Notes: a model not told the origin generated them from the letters alone. A stretch of DNA of 64,000 nucleotides from an uncultured Prevotella sp. (GCA_900540375.1 UQFS01000015.1:1-64000); one strand, 5' to 3'; positions 35,659 to 45,100 are shown, counted from the first letter of the stretch. Numbers and translations: made by a program.

Positions 35659-37080
35659 CTACTTCTTGGTGATGGTCTCCATGATGATCTTTGCCAGGAG
35701 CTTAGCACCTTTCCGTGTCGGATGGATGCCGTCGGACTGCATGATGCCATCGGTGGTCATGCCTTCAGCAGGATGGAAGGCCGTGTGGAGATCGATATAC
35801 TGCACTTTTTCCTTGCGAGCCACCTGCTTGACGATCGGCGCAATATGGTTGGCGATGATGCTGTCGTTGATGTCCCATGAGGGTTTGACGGCTGGAATGG
35901 GTGAGCACAGCCAGATCCTTGGATGTGAGGGCAGCGCCTTGAGCGTGTCGGTCATCGCCATCAGATCGTGTTTGAACTCAGCGTTGTGTACCCAGTTGTG
36001 GGGCTTGGTGTCGTTCGTACCGAGTTTCATGATGACGATATCCGGGCGGAAGGCCTGAGCGTCCTGCCATGCCTCTTCACGCACATAGGGCAGATCGCCC
36101 TTGCTGAGCAGCGTACGGGCAGACACACCGAAGTTCTTGACAAGGTAGCCCCTGCCGAGCATTCTTTGCAGTTGTGCCGGATAGCCCTGCTCATCGCTCA
36201 TGCCGATGCCAAATCCGTCGGTGATGCTGTTGCCGATACATGCCACGCGGATGGCGTGAGGCTGTGGACTGGGCAACGCTTTCAACCATGCGGTGAGGTC
36301 GTCCATCATTTGTTGATGAGAAGGGAAAGTGGGCATGATGCCAAAGCCATGGCCACCATGAGGGTATATCATCAGCGAGCAGGTGTTGCTGCAAGCCCTC
36401 ATGCTGCTATAGTAAGCCACGCCGTTCTGTACGGGTGGCACGACTTCGTCGTCGTTGGCCAGCAGGATGATGGCCGGTGGCGTGAGGTGGGAGCGCACCT
36501 GCGTCTCGTTGCTCCACTGCTTGACGGTCTCTTTGTTGTTTCTGTCAGAGCCGAGGAAGTTGTCGCGCGAACCTTCGTGTGTGCCTTTGCCCATGGTGAT
36601 GACGGGGTAGAACAGAATGCTGAAGTTGGGCCGCATGGCCCAGGGCGCATGTGTGCTCACCGACGAGGCCAGATGTCCGCCGGCCGAGAAACCCATGATG
36701 CCGATGTCGTCGGAGTTGATCTGCCACACGTCGGCCGAGTCGCGCAGCGTCTTCATGGCCTGATACGCGTCGGAGAGTGGGATATTGCGGTCGCCTTTTG
36801 GCATTCTGTATTTCAGTACGGCATAGGCAATGCCCTGATTGTTGAAGTACGGAGCCCAGTCGTGCCCCTCGTGTTGCATGGCGAGATGGGCATAACCACC
36901 GCCCGGACAGCCGAGGACGGCACGTCCTGTAGGGTGCTCAGGAAGATAGACGGTGAGCGTGGAGAGCCCGTCTTGGCTGTTACGGAGTTCGAAGTGACGG
37001 GCCGACTGAGCGGCAGCTGTCATCACAGCGACCGCTGCGAACAGCAACGCCGCGATGCGCTGATGAATTTGTTTTTTCAT
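35659..37080 (-). CDS. Two-domain esterase: alpha/beta hydrolase fused to SGNH/GDSL hydrolase
   Basis: A 473-residue secreted protein (signal peptide ending MTAAAQ). Residues about 27-275 form an alpha/beta hydrolase with oxyanion motif CPGGGYAHL, nucleophile Ser in GFSAGGHLA, acid Asp in ANDDEVVP and His in PHGGHGFG. Residues about 280-473 form an SGNH hydrolase with block I GNSITDGFG, block III GTND and block V DGIHPTRKG. Both active sites look complete. Such domains in PUL contexts remove acetyl or other ester groups from plant glycans; here no glycosidase is adjacent. It lies 36 bp after a BadF-type kinase gene in the same direction. Confidence 0.9.
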   Translation of the reverse strand: MKKQIHQRIAALLFAAVAVMTAAAQSARHFELRNSQDGLSTLTVYLPEHPTGRAVLGCPGGGYAHLAMQHEGHDWAPYFNNQGIAYAVLKYRMPKGDRNIPLSDAYQAMKTLRDSADVWQINSDDIGIMGFSAGGHLASSVSTHAPWAMRPNFSILFYPVITMGKGTHEGSRDNFLGSDRNNKETVKQWSNETQVRSHLTPPAIILLANDDEVVPPVQNGVAYYSSMRACSNTCSLMIYPHGGHGFGIMPTFPSHQQMMDDLTAWLKALPSPQPHAIRVACIGNSITDGFGIGMSDEQGYPAQLQRMLGRGYLVKNFGVSARTLLSKGDLPYVREEAWQDAQAFRPDIVIMKLGTNDTKPHNWVHNAEFKHDLMAMTDTLKALPSHPRIWLCSPIPAVKPSWDINDSIIANHIAPIVKQVARKEKVQYIDLHTAFHPAEGMTTDGIMQSDGIHPTRKGAKLLAKIIMETITKK

Positions 37081-37116
37081 GGTGTATGCTTAGTTATTAA
37101 GAATTCTCAATGCGGA

Positions 37117-38025
37117 TCAGTGTTTCTTGTTCCACTGTGCGGCTTCCTGCTCGATGAGTCCGTCGATCGGAACCTGGATGATCTTGCCGATCTTCATGCC
37201 TTCCTCCTTCATCACTTCTTCGAGCGGTTGGCGATAGATGAGTGCGATGCTGCCGTTGAAGCCGATCGGCAACTGGTTCCAACCGTCGTATTGCTTGACG
37301 TTGCGGCAGAGGAAACGGCGGAAGCCCTCCTTGACGAGCGCGTAGATGGCAGGCTCGGCGATGTTTTCCTGCAGGAAGGGAACGAAGGAGGCCAGGAACG
37401 TGTTGGGCTTCGGCTGGCGATAGACACGGTCGATGATGTCGGCGGCCGTGAGGTGGTATTTGTCGTTGAAGCGCTGGATGATCGTCTGCGGCAACTGGTT
37501 TTTCAGGATGTCCGCGACGAGCGTCTTGCCCAAGACAGCACCGCTGCCCTCGTCACCGAGGATGAATCCGAGCGCTGGCACGTTCTTCACGATTTTCTCA
37601 CCGTCGTAGGCGCAGGAATTACTGCCCGTCCCTAAGATACATGCGATGCCGGGCTGATCACCGCAGAGCGCTCTTGCCGCGCCAAGCATATCGCTGGCCA
37701 CCTCGCAGACGCCGGTGACATGGAGATGACGGTGCAGAGCACGCTCCACCACGGGAATCTTTTCCGGTGTGCAGCCCGCACCATAGAAGTGGAGGCTGTT
37801 GAGGGTGCGGCTGCCGAGATCCTGCTTTGAAGCTGTCGCTTCGTTGCTGCAAGCCGATTGCAACTGGGGTAGGAGAGCGGTCTTTACTTCGTTGGCGATC
37901 TCGTCCTCGCTCATTTGGAAGGGATTCAATCCTTTTGTGCGGATATGTGCGGCAACGGTTCCGTCGGCCATTAAAGACCAATCAGTCTTTGTAGAACCAC
38001 TGTCTGCAAGCAAAGTGTAAATCAT
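37117..38025 (-). CDS. BadF/BadG/BcrA/BcrD-type ATPase, N-acetylglucosamine kinase-like
   Basis: A 302-residue actin-fold (ASKHA) kinase. The phosphate-1 motif LLADSGSTKTDWSLMADG, phosphate-2 region CILGTGSNSCAYDG and the GFILGDEGSGAVLGKTL block match the N-acetylglucosamine kinase-like branch, which phosphorylates amino sugars in the cytoplasm. The frame is open to 38058, but a promoter (38056-38086) ends there, so the start at 38025 (MIYTLLADSG) is preferred. The exact sugar is not certain. Confidence 0.85.
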   Translation of the reverse strand: MIYTLLADSGSTKTDWSLMADGTVAAHIRTKGLNPFQMSEDEIANEVKTALLPQLQSACSNEATASKQDLGSRTLNSLHFYGAGCTPEKIPVVERALHRHLHVTGVCEVASDMLGAARALCGDQPGIACILGTGSNSCAYDGEKIVKNVPALGFILGDEGSGAVLGKTLVADILKNQLPQTIIQRFNDKYHLTAADIIDRVYRQPKPNTFLASFVPFLQENIAEPAIYALVKEGFRRFLCRNVKQYDGWNQLPIGFNGSIALIYRQPLEEVMKEEGMKIGKIIQVPIDGLIEQEAAQWNKKH

Positions 38026-38055
38026 ATTGCGTATTGTTGTTAGTTTTCCATAATG

Positions 38056-38086
38056 CAAAGATACTGATTATTTTTGCAATGACAAA
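38056..38086 (-). promoter_or_regulatory. Bacteroidales promoter of the kinase-esterase operon
   Basis: On the minus strand TTTG (38083-38086), a 19-bp spacer and TATCTTTG (38056-38063) match the consensus exactly. The kinase start at 38025 would leave a leader of about 25 nt. Confidence 0.75.
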
Positions 38087-38479
38087 GCACTTTCGCTATA
38101 TTATTCCGGCGGCTCCTTCTCTTTGGGTTAGGGAAAATGATGAACAATGAATAAAGGAGAAAGATGTGGAGTGGGAGGCTTCGCAGGGTTGTGACGAGGC
38201 CTGAAAAGGGCACAAAAAAGCGATGACCTTCGCAGGCAACCGCTCTTAATCTTCAATAGGTATTAGTTCCTTCAAGGTAAAAAGATTGTTTTCAGGATAA
38301 CACTGCAAAGATAATCATATTTTTTAGAACGGCAAACTTTTTATCCATTTTTTTTAAAGAAAACTTATTCTTCTGTTAAATTTTTGGTTCTCGAAGCTTA
38401 TTTGATATGTGGGGATAGCTTTTTGCTTATAAATATAAGGTATTTTGTACATTCTTGGCACTGGTCGGGGCTTAACAAA

Positions 38480-38557
38480 ACAAGCCACACGATCCGGTTT
38501 CCCTCCCCCCTTGCCGTAAGGCTTTTTAGGGATGAGACTATTGATCGTGTGGCTTGT
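38480..38557 (-). terminator. Inverted repeat downstream of the SDR gene
   Basis: ACAAGCCACACGATC (38480-38494) is perfectly inverted at 38543-38557, with a 48-nt loop. It lies 24 bp past the SDR stop. The long loop makes it an unusual terminator; the rest of the gap (38087-38479) shows only AT-rich sequence. Confidence 0.5.
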
Positions 38558-38580
38558 AACTTGCCCGAAAAAGCTATCCG

Positions 38581-39393
38581 CTACATGGCGAAGACATTGA
38601 AGCCTCCGTCCACGATGGCTACGGTGCCGGTGACGAAGGCGGCGGCATCACTCATCAGATAGTGGATCGTACCGCAGAGTTCTTCGGGTTTACCCATGCG
38701 ACCGAATGGCGTCTGACGGATCACGTCGTTGCCACGCTGAGTATAGCTGCCGTCGGGATTGGTGAGCAGTGCGCGGTTTTGTTCCGTGATGAAGAATCCC
38801 GGAGCGATCGCGTTGACGCGGATGCCTTCGCCAAACTTCTTGGCGGTCTCGGTGGCCATGTAAGCGGTGAAGTTGGAGATGCCGGCCTTGGCAGCCGCAT
38901 AACCGCAGACACGTGTCATCGGACGGAAGGCTGCCATGCTACTGAAGTTGATGATCGAACCCTTTCCCTGCTTGACCATCGGCTTGAGGAACACCTGGGT
39001 AGGGATCACCGTACCCGTGAGGTTGAGGTTGAGCACCTTTTGGAACTGTTCGGGATCGAGGTCGAAGAAGTTCTGATCCGGTGCGATGGTGGCTCCTTTC
39101 ATGTTGCCCCCGGCGGCGTTGAGCAGTGTGTCTACGCGTCCGAAGTCCTTGAGGATGTCCTCACAGTTCTGTTTCACCAGTTCCACGTTCATCACGTCGG
39201 TCTTATAGAATTTGGCGACGCCGCCTTTGTCAGTGATTTCTTTCACGATTTCGTTGCCTACCTCTTCCTTACGTCCGAGGATAGCGATCTTGGCGCCTTG
39301 CTCTGCGAGGTATTTGCCGATGCAGCGGCCAAGGACGCCCGTGCCGCCAGTGATGACGACAACATAGTCTTTAATGTTAAATAGTTCGTTCAT
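38581..39393 (-). CDS. SDR oxidoreductase, probable fructuronate/mannonate reductase
   Basis: A 270-residue classical short-chain dehydrogenase. The Rossmann motif is GGTGVLGRCIG, the NAAGG motif follows, catalytic Ser is in NFSSMAAF and Tyr/Lys in YAAAK. It lies 3 bp after the mannonate dehydratase gene. This pairing suggests it interconverts fructuronate and mannonate, doing the job of UxuB with an SDR enzyme; the substrate is inferred from context only. Cytoplasmic, no signal peptide. Confidence 0.85.
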   Translation of the reverse strand: MNELFNIKDYVVVITGGTGVLGRCIGKYLAEQGAKIAILGRKEEVGNEIVKEITDKGGVAKFYKTDVMNVELVKQNCEDILKDFGRVDTLLNAAGGNMKGATIAPDQNFFDLDPEQFQKVLNLNLTGTVIPTQVFLKPMVKQGKGSIINFSSMAAFRPMTRVCGYAAAKAGISNFTAYMATETAKKFGEGIRVNAIAPGFFITEQNRALLTNPDGSYTQRGNDVIRQTPFGRMGKPEELCGTIHYLMSDAAAFVTGTVAIVDGGFNVFAM

Positions 39394-39396
39394 GGT

Positions 39397-40680
39397 TTAA
39401 TCAAAAAATCCTGGTTGTTCGTATTTGATACCTAATTCCTTATCCACTGCGGCGAGGATGCCTTGCACCTGTCCCATGGCAAACATACGGCCAAGGAAGC
39501 TGTATCCGGCATTGTATCCACGCTTCTCGTCGCCGAGCATCGTCATACCGTGGTCCACACGCATGGGCAGTACCTGTGCGTTGGGTGAAGAGAGCAGGGC
39601 CTTGCCTGCCTTGCGCTGCTGTTCCTCCTGCTCGAAGATATGAGCCAGCGCCACGAGATCAGCGCGACCGCCCAAATGGCTGGCCTCAGTGAAGTCGCCG
39701 TTGGGGAAGACGTGGCAGCTGCGCAGATGCACGAAACTCGTGCGACCGGCAAAGCGGCGGGCCATCTCCGGCAAGTTGTTTTGGGCACCCGCGGAGAGCG
39801 AACCGGCGCAGAAGGTCAGACCGTTGTGCTTGTTGGGGACAGTGTTGAGCAGCCACTCTATGTCGTCGGCGCACGTGATGATACGTGGCAAGCCGAGAAT
39901 TTGGAAAGGAGGATCGTCGGGATGAACGCACATATACATATCGCACTCGTCGCAGACCGGCATGATCGCGTCGAGGAAATACTTCATGTTGGCGCGCAAC
40001 TGCTCGCGGTCGATGCCCTCATATCTCTTCAGCAACTCACGGAAGAGGCCGAGCGGATGCTCGTCGCCTTCCTTGAAGTTACCGGAGACGAAGCCTTGTG
40101 TCTTGATGACAATGTTCTCCACGAGCGCATGGTCTTTCTCCGGCGTCATCAGCTTGCGCAGTTCCGACACCTCTTTTAATATGTCTCTGCCGTTGGGCTT
40201 GCCATCGGGGCCGAGTACCTGGAAGTTTCTCCAGTCCTCCTCAGCGCCCTCACGCTTCAAGAGATCGATGTCGAAATAGGCAAATTCGGGTATGCTGAAA
40301 TAGAGATTGCTCGATCCGTTGGGGTTGAGATGGAGCAGGTCGGTGCGTGCCCAGTCGAGTACGGGCATGAAGTTATAGCAGATCGTGTGGATGCCCTCAG
40401 CGGCTAGGTGGCGCAGGCTCTCGCAATAGATACTGATCTGCTCGTCGCGGTCAGGCCCACCATATTTAATTGTCTCGGTGACGGGGAGAGACTCTACAAC
40501 ACTCCATCTCATGCCGTATGACTCGATGTAAGTCTTCAGGTCGTGGATCTGCTGTTGCAACCATATTTGTCCGAGCGGCACGTCATGCAGTGCCGTGACA
40601 ATGCCCTGTACGCCAATCTGTCGAAGCATGTCGAGCGTAATCAGGTCTTTACGGCCAAACCATCTCCATGTTCTTTCCAT
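39397..40680 (-). CDS. uxuA: Mannonate dehydratase
   Basis: A 427-residue cytoplasmic TIM-barrel dehydratase that converts D-mannonate to 2-keto-3-deoxygluconate in hexuronate breakdown. It starts MERTWRWFGRKDLITL, as in the family, and carries metal-ligand segments CVHPDDPPF, FCAGSLSAG and VHLRSCHVFPNGDFTEA, with MRVDHGMTMLGDE near the end. The SDR follows immediately. A consensus promoter lies upstream. KDG kinase and aldolase are not in the window. Confidence 0.95.
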   Translation of the reverse strand: MERTWRWFGRKDLITLDMLRQIGVQGIVTALHDVPLGQIWLQQQIHDLKTYIESYGMRWSVVESLPVTETIKYGGPDRDEQISIYCESLRHLAAEGIHTICYNFMPVLDWARTDLLHLNPNGSSNLYFSIPEFAYFDIDLLKREGAEEDWRNFQVLGPDGKPNGRDILKEVSELRKLMTPEKDHALVENIVIKTQGFVSGNFKEGDEHPLGLFRELLKRYEGIDREQLRANMKYFLDAIMPVCDECDMYMCVHPDDPPFQILGLPRIITCADDIEWLLNTVPNKHNGLTFCAGSLSAGAQNNLPEMARRFAGRTSFVHLRSCHVFPNGDFTEASHLGGRADLVALAHIFEQEEQQRKAGKALLSSPNAQVLPMRVDHGMTMLGDEKRGYNAGYSFLGRMFAMGQVQGILAAVDKELGIKYEQPGFFD

Positions 40681-40774
40681 TTTTGATTAGTTTTTAGTTA
40701 ATGATATTGCTTTTGGATCTATCATGATCGGCGCGACAGTGGAGCGTCCCTCATGTGATGACCTTGTATGCGTG

Positions 40775-40805
40775 CAAAGATATATAAAATACTTCAAACA
40801 CCAAA
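40775..40805 (-). promoter_or_regulatory. Bacteroidales promoter of uxuA-SDR
   Basis: On the minus strand TTTG (40802-40805), 19 bp, TATCTTTG (40775-40782) matches the consensus. The 418-bp gap to 41098 otherwise contains AT-rich sequence and the divergent promoter at 41030. Confidence 0.75.
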
Positions 40806-41029
40806 AGAAGTAACGGAATATTTCTTTCTTCTTCATAGTTGCTCCTTGAAGTGTTTTTATCATATTTGTTGAAAGAAAATTGTTCTCAAAAATAAAGTAA
40901 GAGTTGATAATTGTTATCTGTTGCTTTCATATTAACCATTGATACTAAAGATATTTTGCTTTGAAAGCAGATCTATTTTTTAAAAATAACAAAAAACACT
41001 GATAGCGCTTGAAAAAAGAAGCAAGAAAG

Positions 41030-41060
41030 TTTGCTTATTAAAATGATTTTATTAATTTTG
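41030..41060 (+). promoter_or_regulatory. Bacteroidales promoter of the AraC-like regulator
   Basis: TTTG (41030-41033), 19 bp, TAATTTTG (41053-41060) matches the consensus. The leader to the ATG is about 30 nt. Confidence 0.75.
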
Positions 41061-41098
41061 CAAAGTAAGAAAGCATTTACCAATACATCAACAATATT

Positions 41099-41587
41099 AT
41101 GACAAAGTACAACATCACAGAAAAGAAAGAAAAGGAAGCTGCCTATCGCTCGCTTGTCAGTCCCAAGCTCATGGATGAACTGGAGGAGAAAATCAATAAC
41201 ATCATCATCATCCAAAAGAAGTATAAGGACAAGGAATATTCTGCCAAGCAGCTTGCCGAAGACCTTGGTACCAACACCCGTTACATCTCAGCTGTTGTGA
41301 ATGTGCGTTTTCACATGAACTATACCTCCTATGTCAATCAATACCGCATTCAGGAAGCAATGTCGCTTTTAGTCGACCGTCGCTATCAGGATTTGAACAT
41401 GGAGGACATCTCTGATATGGTTGGCTTCTCCAACCGTCAGTCGTTCTATGCCTCTTTCTTCAAGGTTAATGGTATCACGCCGCGTGAATACAAGATCAAA
41501 CACCTGGCTACCCATCCCTCATTGCTCGACCGCCCCAAGAAGCGCGGACGTAAACCGGGATCAAAAAACAAAGTGAAATCAGAGTAA
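41099..41587 (+). CDS. Small AraC-family regulator with AT-hook-like tail
   Basis: A 162-residue DNA-binding protein. Residues about 45-140 are the two helix-turn-helix units of an AraC domain (AKQLAEDLGTNTRYISAVV and MEDISDMVGFSNRQSFYASF, then GITPREYK). There is no effector or receiver domain. The basic C-terminus, RPKKRGRKPGSKNK, has the GRKPGSK core of an AT-hook that binds the minor groove. It may be an architectural or constitutive regulator; targets are unknown. It is 117 bp before the DPP III gene, perhaps in one transcript. Confidence 0.85.
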   Translation: MTKYNITEKKEKEAAYRSLVSPKLMDELEEKINNIIIIQKKYKDKEYSAKQLAEDLGTNTRYISAVVNVRFHMNYTSYVNQYRIQEAMSLLVDRRYQDLNMEDISDMVGFSNRQSFYASFFKVNGITPREYKIKHLATHPSLLDRPKKRGRKPGSKNKVKSE

Positions 41588-41704
41588 ACATGATAACGTA
41601 AAGGAGGAGTAAACGTCTGCATAACCAATTACAATCACCGCCATAGAAAATCATTCATGCGCCGGGTGGTTCGCCTATTGGTATCGTTTTTTAGTACCAT
41701 AGTG

Positions 41705-43657
41705 ATGGAAAACAACACATTCGCCTTTGCCGGTGAGCGTTTCGCTGACCTCCAGATGCTGAGATACCGCCTGAATGGATTCGAGCAGTTGTCTCTGCGG
41801 CAAAAAAAATATATCTATTATCTGTCCAAAGCCGCACTGACCGGAAGGGACATCACCACTGATCAGTTTGGCAAATACAACCTGCCGATACGTAAGTTGC
41901 TGGAGAACTTGTACGTGCATTTCCCGGGCGACCATGAGAACAAGGACTTTCTTGCGATGACGGTCTACCTGAAACGTGTGTGGTTCTCCAATGGCATCTA
42001 TCATCACTATGGCTGCGAGAAGTTCCAGCCTGACTTTTCGGAGTCGTGGCTGCGCAAGGCTGTCGACGACACACCCTTTGAAGTGCTGCCCGGCAACTAC
42101 CGTTCCAAGCAGGAGATGATGGACGTGCTCTGCCCCGTCATCTTCGATCCTGGCGTGCTGCCAAAACGCGTCAACCAAGCCGACGGCGAGGATCTTGTGA
42201 AGACATCGGCCTGCAACTATTATGAGGGCGTGACGCAGCAGGAGGCCGAGCAATATTACGAGCAGCTGCGCCAACAGGCTGGTGGCAACGAGCAACCTTC
42301 GTTCGGACTGAATTCCAAACTCGTCAAAAAAGGCGGACAGCTCGTAGAAGAGCGCTACACAGCGGCTGGACTGTATGGAGAGCCCATCCGCAAGATCGTC
42401 TACTGGTTGGAAAAAGCACGTGAGGTGGCGGAGAACGACCGGCAGCGGCGCGTCATCACGCTGTTAACAGACTACTATCGCACGGGCGACCTCAAACTGT
42501 TTGACGAGTATTCCATCGAGTGGCTTCGTGAAAACGAAGGCAATGTTGACTTTATCAATGGATTTATCGAGGTGTATGGTGACCCTCTCGGGCTGAAAGG
42601 ATCGTGGGAGGGTATCGTGGAATATAAAGATGAGGTGGCCACCGAAAGAACACGCAAGATAGCCGACAACGCGCAGTGGTTTGAGGATCACTCGCCCGTG
42701 GATCCGCGTTTCCGCAAGGCTAAGGTCAAGGGCGTCTCGGCCAAAGTGATCTGCGCCGCTATGCTCGGCGGTGACGAATATCCGTCGTCAGCGATCGGCA
42801 TCAACCTGCCCAATGCCGACTGGATACGTGCGAGATACGGTTCGAAAAGCGTGACGATCGGCAACCTCACGGAGGCTTACAACCAAGCCGCCAAAGATTC
42901 GGGGATGAACGAGGAGTTTGTCATCGACGGGCCGACACGCGAGTTGATCCGAAAATACGGTGATCTCTGTGATGATCTCCATACCGATCTGCATGAGTGC
43001 TTGGGTCACGGTAGCGGTCAGCTTCTGCCCGGCACGTCGCCCGACGCGCTGAAAGCCTATGGCAGTACGATTGAGGAGGCACGCGCCGACCTCTTCGGAC
43101 TCTATTATCTGGCCGATGATAAGCTCGTGGAACTCGGGCTGACACCTGATAAGGAGGCCTATAAGAGTCAGTACTATCACTATATGATGAATGGCCTGAT
43201 AACGCAGTTGGTGCGCATCAAGCCCGGACATGTCATCGAGGAAGCGCACATGCGCAACCGTGCGCTTATTGCCCGATGGTGCTATGCTCATGGCGATGGC
43301 GTCGTGGAAATGGTGAAGCGCGATGGCAAGACCTATGTGCGTATCAACGACTATCAACGCCTGCGTCAGCTCTTCGCTGAGCTCTTGGCTGAGATTCAGC
43401 GCGTGAAGAGCGTAGGAGACTATGAGGCTGCCCGGCAACTCGTGGAGGAATATGGTATCAAGATCGACGCGGACCTGCACCGGGAAGTGCTGGAGCGCTA
43501 TCGCCAGCTTCACATTGCGCCTTATAAGGGCTTCCTGAATCCCCGGATGATCGCCGTGACCGACGACCAAGGGGAGATCACGGACATCCGTCTCGACTAC
43601 TCCGAGAGCTATGAAGAGCAGATGTTGCGCTACTCCAAGGAGTATGCTACGCTATAA
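41705..43657 (+). CDS. Dipeptidyl-peptidase III (M49 metallopeptidase)
   Basis: A 650-residue zinc exopeptidase that removes dipeptides from peptide N-termini. The zinc motif is HECLGH (M49 HEXXGH) in DLHECLGHGSGQ, and the second motif is EEARADLF (EEXRAE/D). An in-frame start at 41657 would add MRRVVRLLVSFFSTIV, which could be a signal sequence; the start at 41705 (MENNTFAFAGERF) gives the usual cytoplasmic form, and I cannot exclude the longer one. The gene is 19 bp upstream of an AlkD-like gene. Confidence 0.93.
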   Translation: MENNTFAFAGERFADLQMLRYRLNGFEQLSLRQKKYIYYLSKAALTGRDITTDQFGKYNLPIRKLLENLYVHFPGDHENKDFLAMTVYLKRVWFSNGIYHHYGCEKFQPDFSESWLRKAVDDTPFEVLPGNYRSKQEMMDVLCPVIFDPGVLPKRVNQADGEDLVKTSACNYYEGVTQQEAEQYYEQLRQQAGGNEQPSFGLNSKLVKKGGQLVEERYTAAGLYGEPIRKIVYWLEKAREVAENDRQRRVITLLTDYYRTGDLKLFDEYSIEWLRENEGNVDFINGFIEVYGDPLGLKGSWEGIVEYKDEVATERTRKIADNAQWFEDHSPVDPRFRKAKVKGVSAKVICAAMLGGDEYPSSAIGINLPNADWIRARYGSKSVTIGNLTEAYNQAAKDSGMNEEFVIDGPTRELIRKYGDLCDDLHTDLHECLGHGSGQLLPGTSPDALKAYGSTIEEARADLFGLYYLADDKLVELGLTPDKEAYKSQYYHYMMNGLITQLVRIKPGHVIEEAHMRNRALIARWCYAHGDGVVEMVKRDGKTYVRINDYQRLRQLFAELLAEIQRVKSVGDYEAARQLVEEYGIKIDADLHREVLERYRQLHIAPYKGFLNPRMIAVTDDQGEITDIRLDYSESYEEQMLRYSKEYATL

Positions 43658-43676
43658 CGGCACAAATGACAACGTA

Positions 43677-44297
43677 ATGACAACAGAAGAAGTACAACAG
43701 AAGATCAAGGAACTCAAGCGCAGCTTCCGCTTGGTGATGAACGGCCCCGCATCGCAGTCGATGCGTGAGAAAGGTCTCGACTATCGGCTCAACTGGGGCG
43801 TCCCCGTCATCCAACTCAAGCAGATGGCCAAGGAACTCGGCAAGGATTATGATCTCGCCATCGCCTTGTGGAAGGAAGACATCCGTGAATGCAAGATCCT
43901 GGCGACCCTCGTCATACCGGCGGAACAGATGCCTCAGGAGGTGGCGGAGATTTGGATGGAGCAGACCCGCACCCAGGAGATGGCCGAGATGCAGGCGCTC
44001 AATGTCTATCAGCATGTAAGCTATGCCCCGGTGATCGCCTATCAGTGGATCGCGCGTCCCGAAGACGTCTACCAGATCTGCGGTTACGACATCCTCGGCC
44101 GACTGTTTATGAATGGACAGGAACCCAACGAGCGCGGTATCAACGAGTTTCTCGACCAGGCTGCGACAGCCTTGCAGGCACCGTCACTCGGCGTACGCCA
44201 CGCTGCCCTCAACGCTGTGTTGCGCTTTGCCGACCTGGGCGTCGTCTATGAGCGTATGGCACACAATGCACTGAAAAAGATAGGTATTGACATATAA
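43677..44297 (+). CDS. DNA alkylation repair (AlkD-like HEAT-repeat) protein
   Basis: A 206-residue all-helical protein of the DNA alkylation repair family, whose members (AlkC/AlkD) excise bulky or cationic alkylated bases using a HEAT-repeat cradle. Segments such as NWGVPVIQLKQMAKELGKDYDLAIALWKED (two blocks) and RECKILATLVIP fit. The frame is open from 43611 inside the DPP III gene; the start at 43677 gives MTTEEVQQKIKELKR. I cannot confirm the catalytic Asp/Trp set of true AlkD, so activity is uncertain. Confidence 0.8.
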   Translation: MTTEEVQQKIKELKRSFRLVMNGPASQSMREKGLDYRLNWGVPVIQLKQMAKELGKDYDLAIALWKEDIRECKILATLVIPAEQMPQEVAEIWMEQTRTQEMAEMQALNVYQHVSYAPVIAYQWIARPEDVYQICGYDILGRLFMNGQEPNERGINEFLDQAATALQAPSLGVRHAALNAVLRFADLGVVYERMAHNALKKIGIDI

Positions 44298-44389
44298 GAA
44301 CTGTTTGTTGAGGTTTCTGAACCTCTGTGATTGTACGCAAGGATAATTTTTTAAACACATAAATACAAACCAACATTAAGATCAGAGAG

Positions 44390-45034
44390 ATGAACAAAAT
44401 GAGTTTTCTTGTAGCTGGCGCAGCATGTCTGCTGGCTGCCAGTTGTGGTACTGTGGGCGCAGGCAGTGCGTCGTCCAGTGCGGGTGATGATGTGCTCAAC
44501 GGTGTCATCGGTGTGTTGAACAATGCCAACACCATTGGCGACGCGATCAGCAGCGTCATCGGTTCCAACAAGTTGACGAAATCGCAGCTCTACGGCACTT
44601 GGAAATACAATGGTCCGGGTTGTGCCTTCACGTCTAACAGTGCTTTGGCAAAGGCCGGTGGTGAGGTCGTCGCCTCGCAGATCAAGGCCAAGCTCAAGGA
44701 AGACTACAACAAAGTAGGGTTCACGTCCAGAAATACACAGATCACTTTCAATAAGGATAATACCTTCACGGCTTATGTCGACGGCAAGAAATTTAGTGGT
44801 AACTATACCTACGATGAGTCGTCCAATGCTCTGAGACTGACCGGGTTGCTGCTCTCGCTCAACGGCTACGCTACCCGCAACAGCCAAGGAGTGGCCATCC
44901 TCTTTGAGTCAAAAAAACTCTTGACACTTATCCAGACCATGGCGACTATGAGCGGCAACGCTACGCTGAGCTCTATCGGTGAGATCAGTAAGAACTACAA
45001 CGGTGTCAGATTGGGATTTGATATGGCCAAGTAA
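44390..45034 (+). CDS. DUF4923 lipoprotein
   Basis: A 214-residue lipoprotein. The lipobox LAASC is followed by a Gly/Ser-rich linker and then the DUF4923 domain: LTKSQLYGTWKYNGPGCAF, ITFNKDNTFTAYVDGKKFSGNYTYD and a C-terminal helical part. The pattern suggests a lipocalin-like beta-structure. Function unknown. It lacks the acidic surface-export signature, so it may face the periplasm. Found only in Bacteroidetes as far as I know. Confidence 0.8.
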   Translation: MNKMSFLVAGAACLLAASCGTVGAGSASSSAGDDVLNGVIGVLNNANTIGDAISSVIGSNKLTKSQLYGTWKYNGPGCAFTSNSALAKAGGEVVASQIKAKLKEDYNKVGFTSRNTQITFNKDNTFTAYVDGKKFSGNYTYDESSNALRLTGLLLSLNGYATRNSQGVAILFESKKLLTLIQTMATMSGNATLSSIGEISKNYNGVRLGFDMAK

Positions 45035-45055
45035 TTGGGCTTAACTACAATAGAT

Positions 45056-45100
45056 GATGGTGGAAGAGGTGGTTTGCAGTCACTTCGTCCACCATTTTTC
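45056..45100 (+). terminator. Terminator of the DUF4923 gene
   Basis: GATGGTGGA (45056-45064) pairs with TCCACCATT (45088-45096) and is followed by TTTC. The 351-bp gap to moxR otherwise holds two related words around CTTGAG (45164 and 45187) and the moxR promoter; a 79-codon frame here (45035-45274) is not convincing. Confidence 0.55.

Noticed and set aside
35968..37635. A 555-codon plus-strand open frame opposite the esterase and kinase genes
   Set aside because: It is antisense to two well-supported genes, its translation is rich in V, H, R and A as expected from a shadow frame, and it matches no domain.
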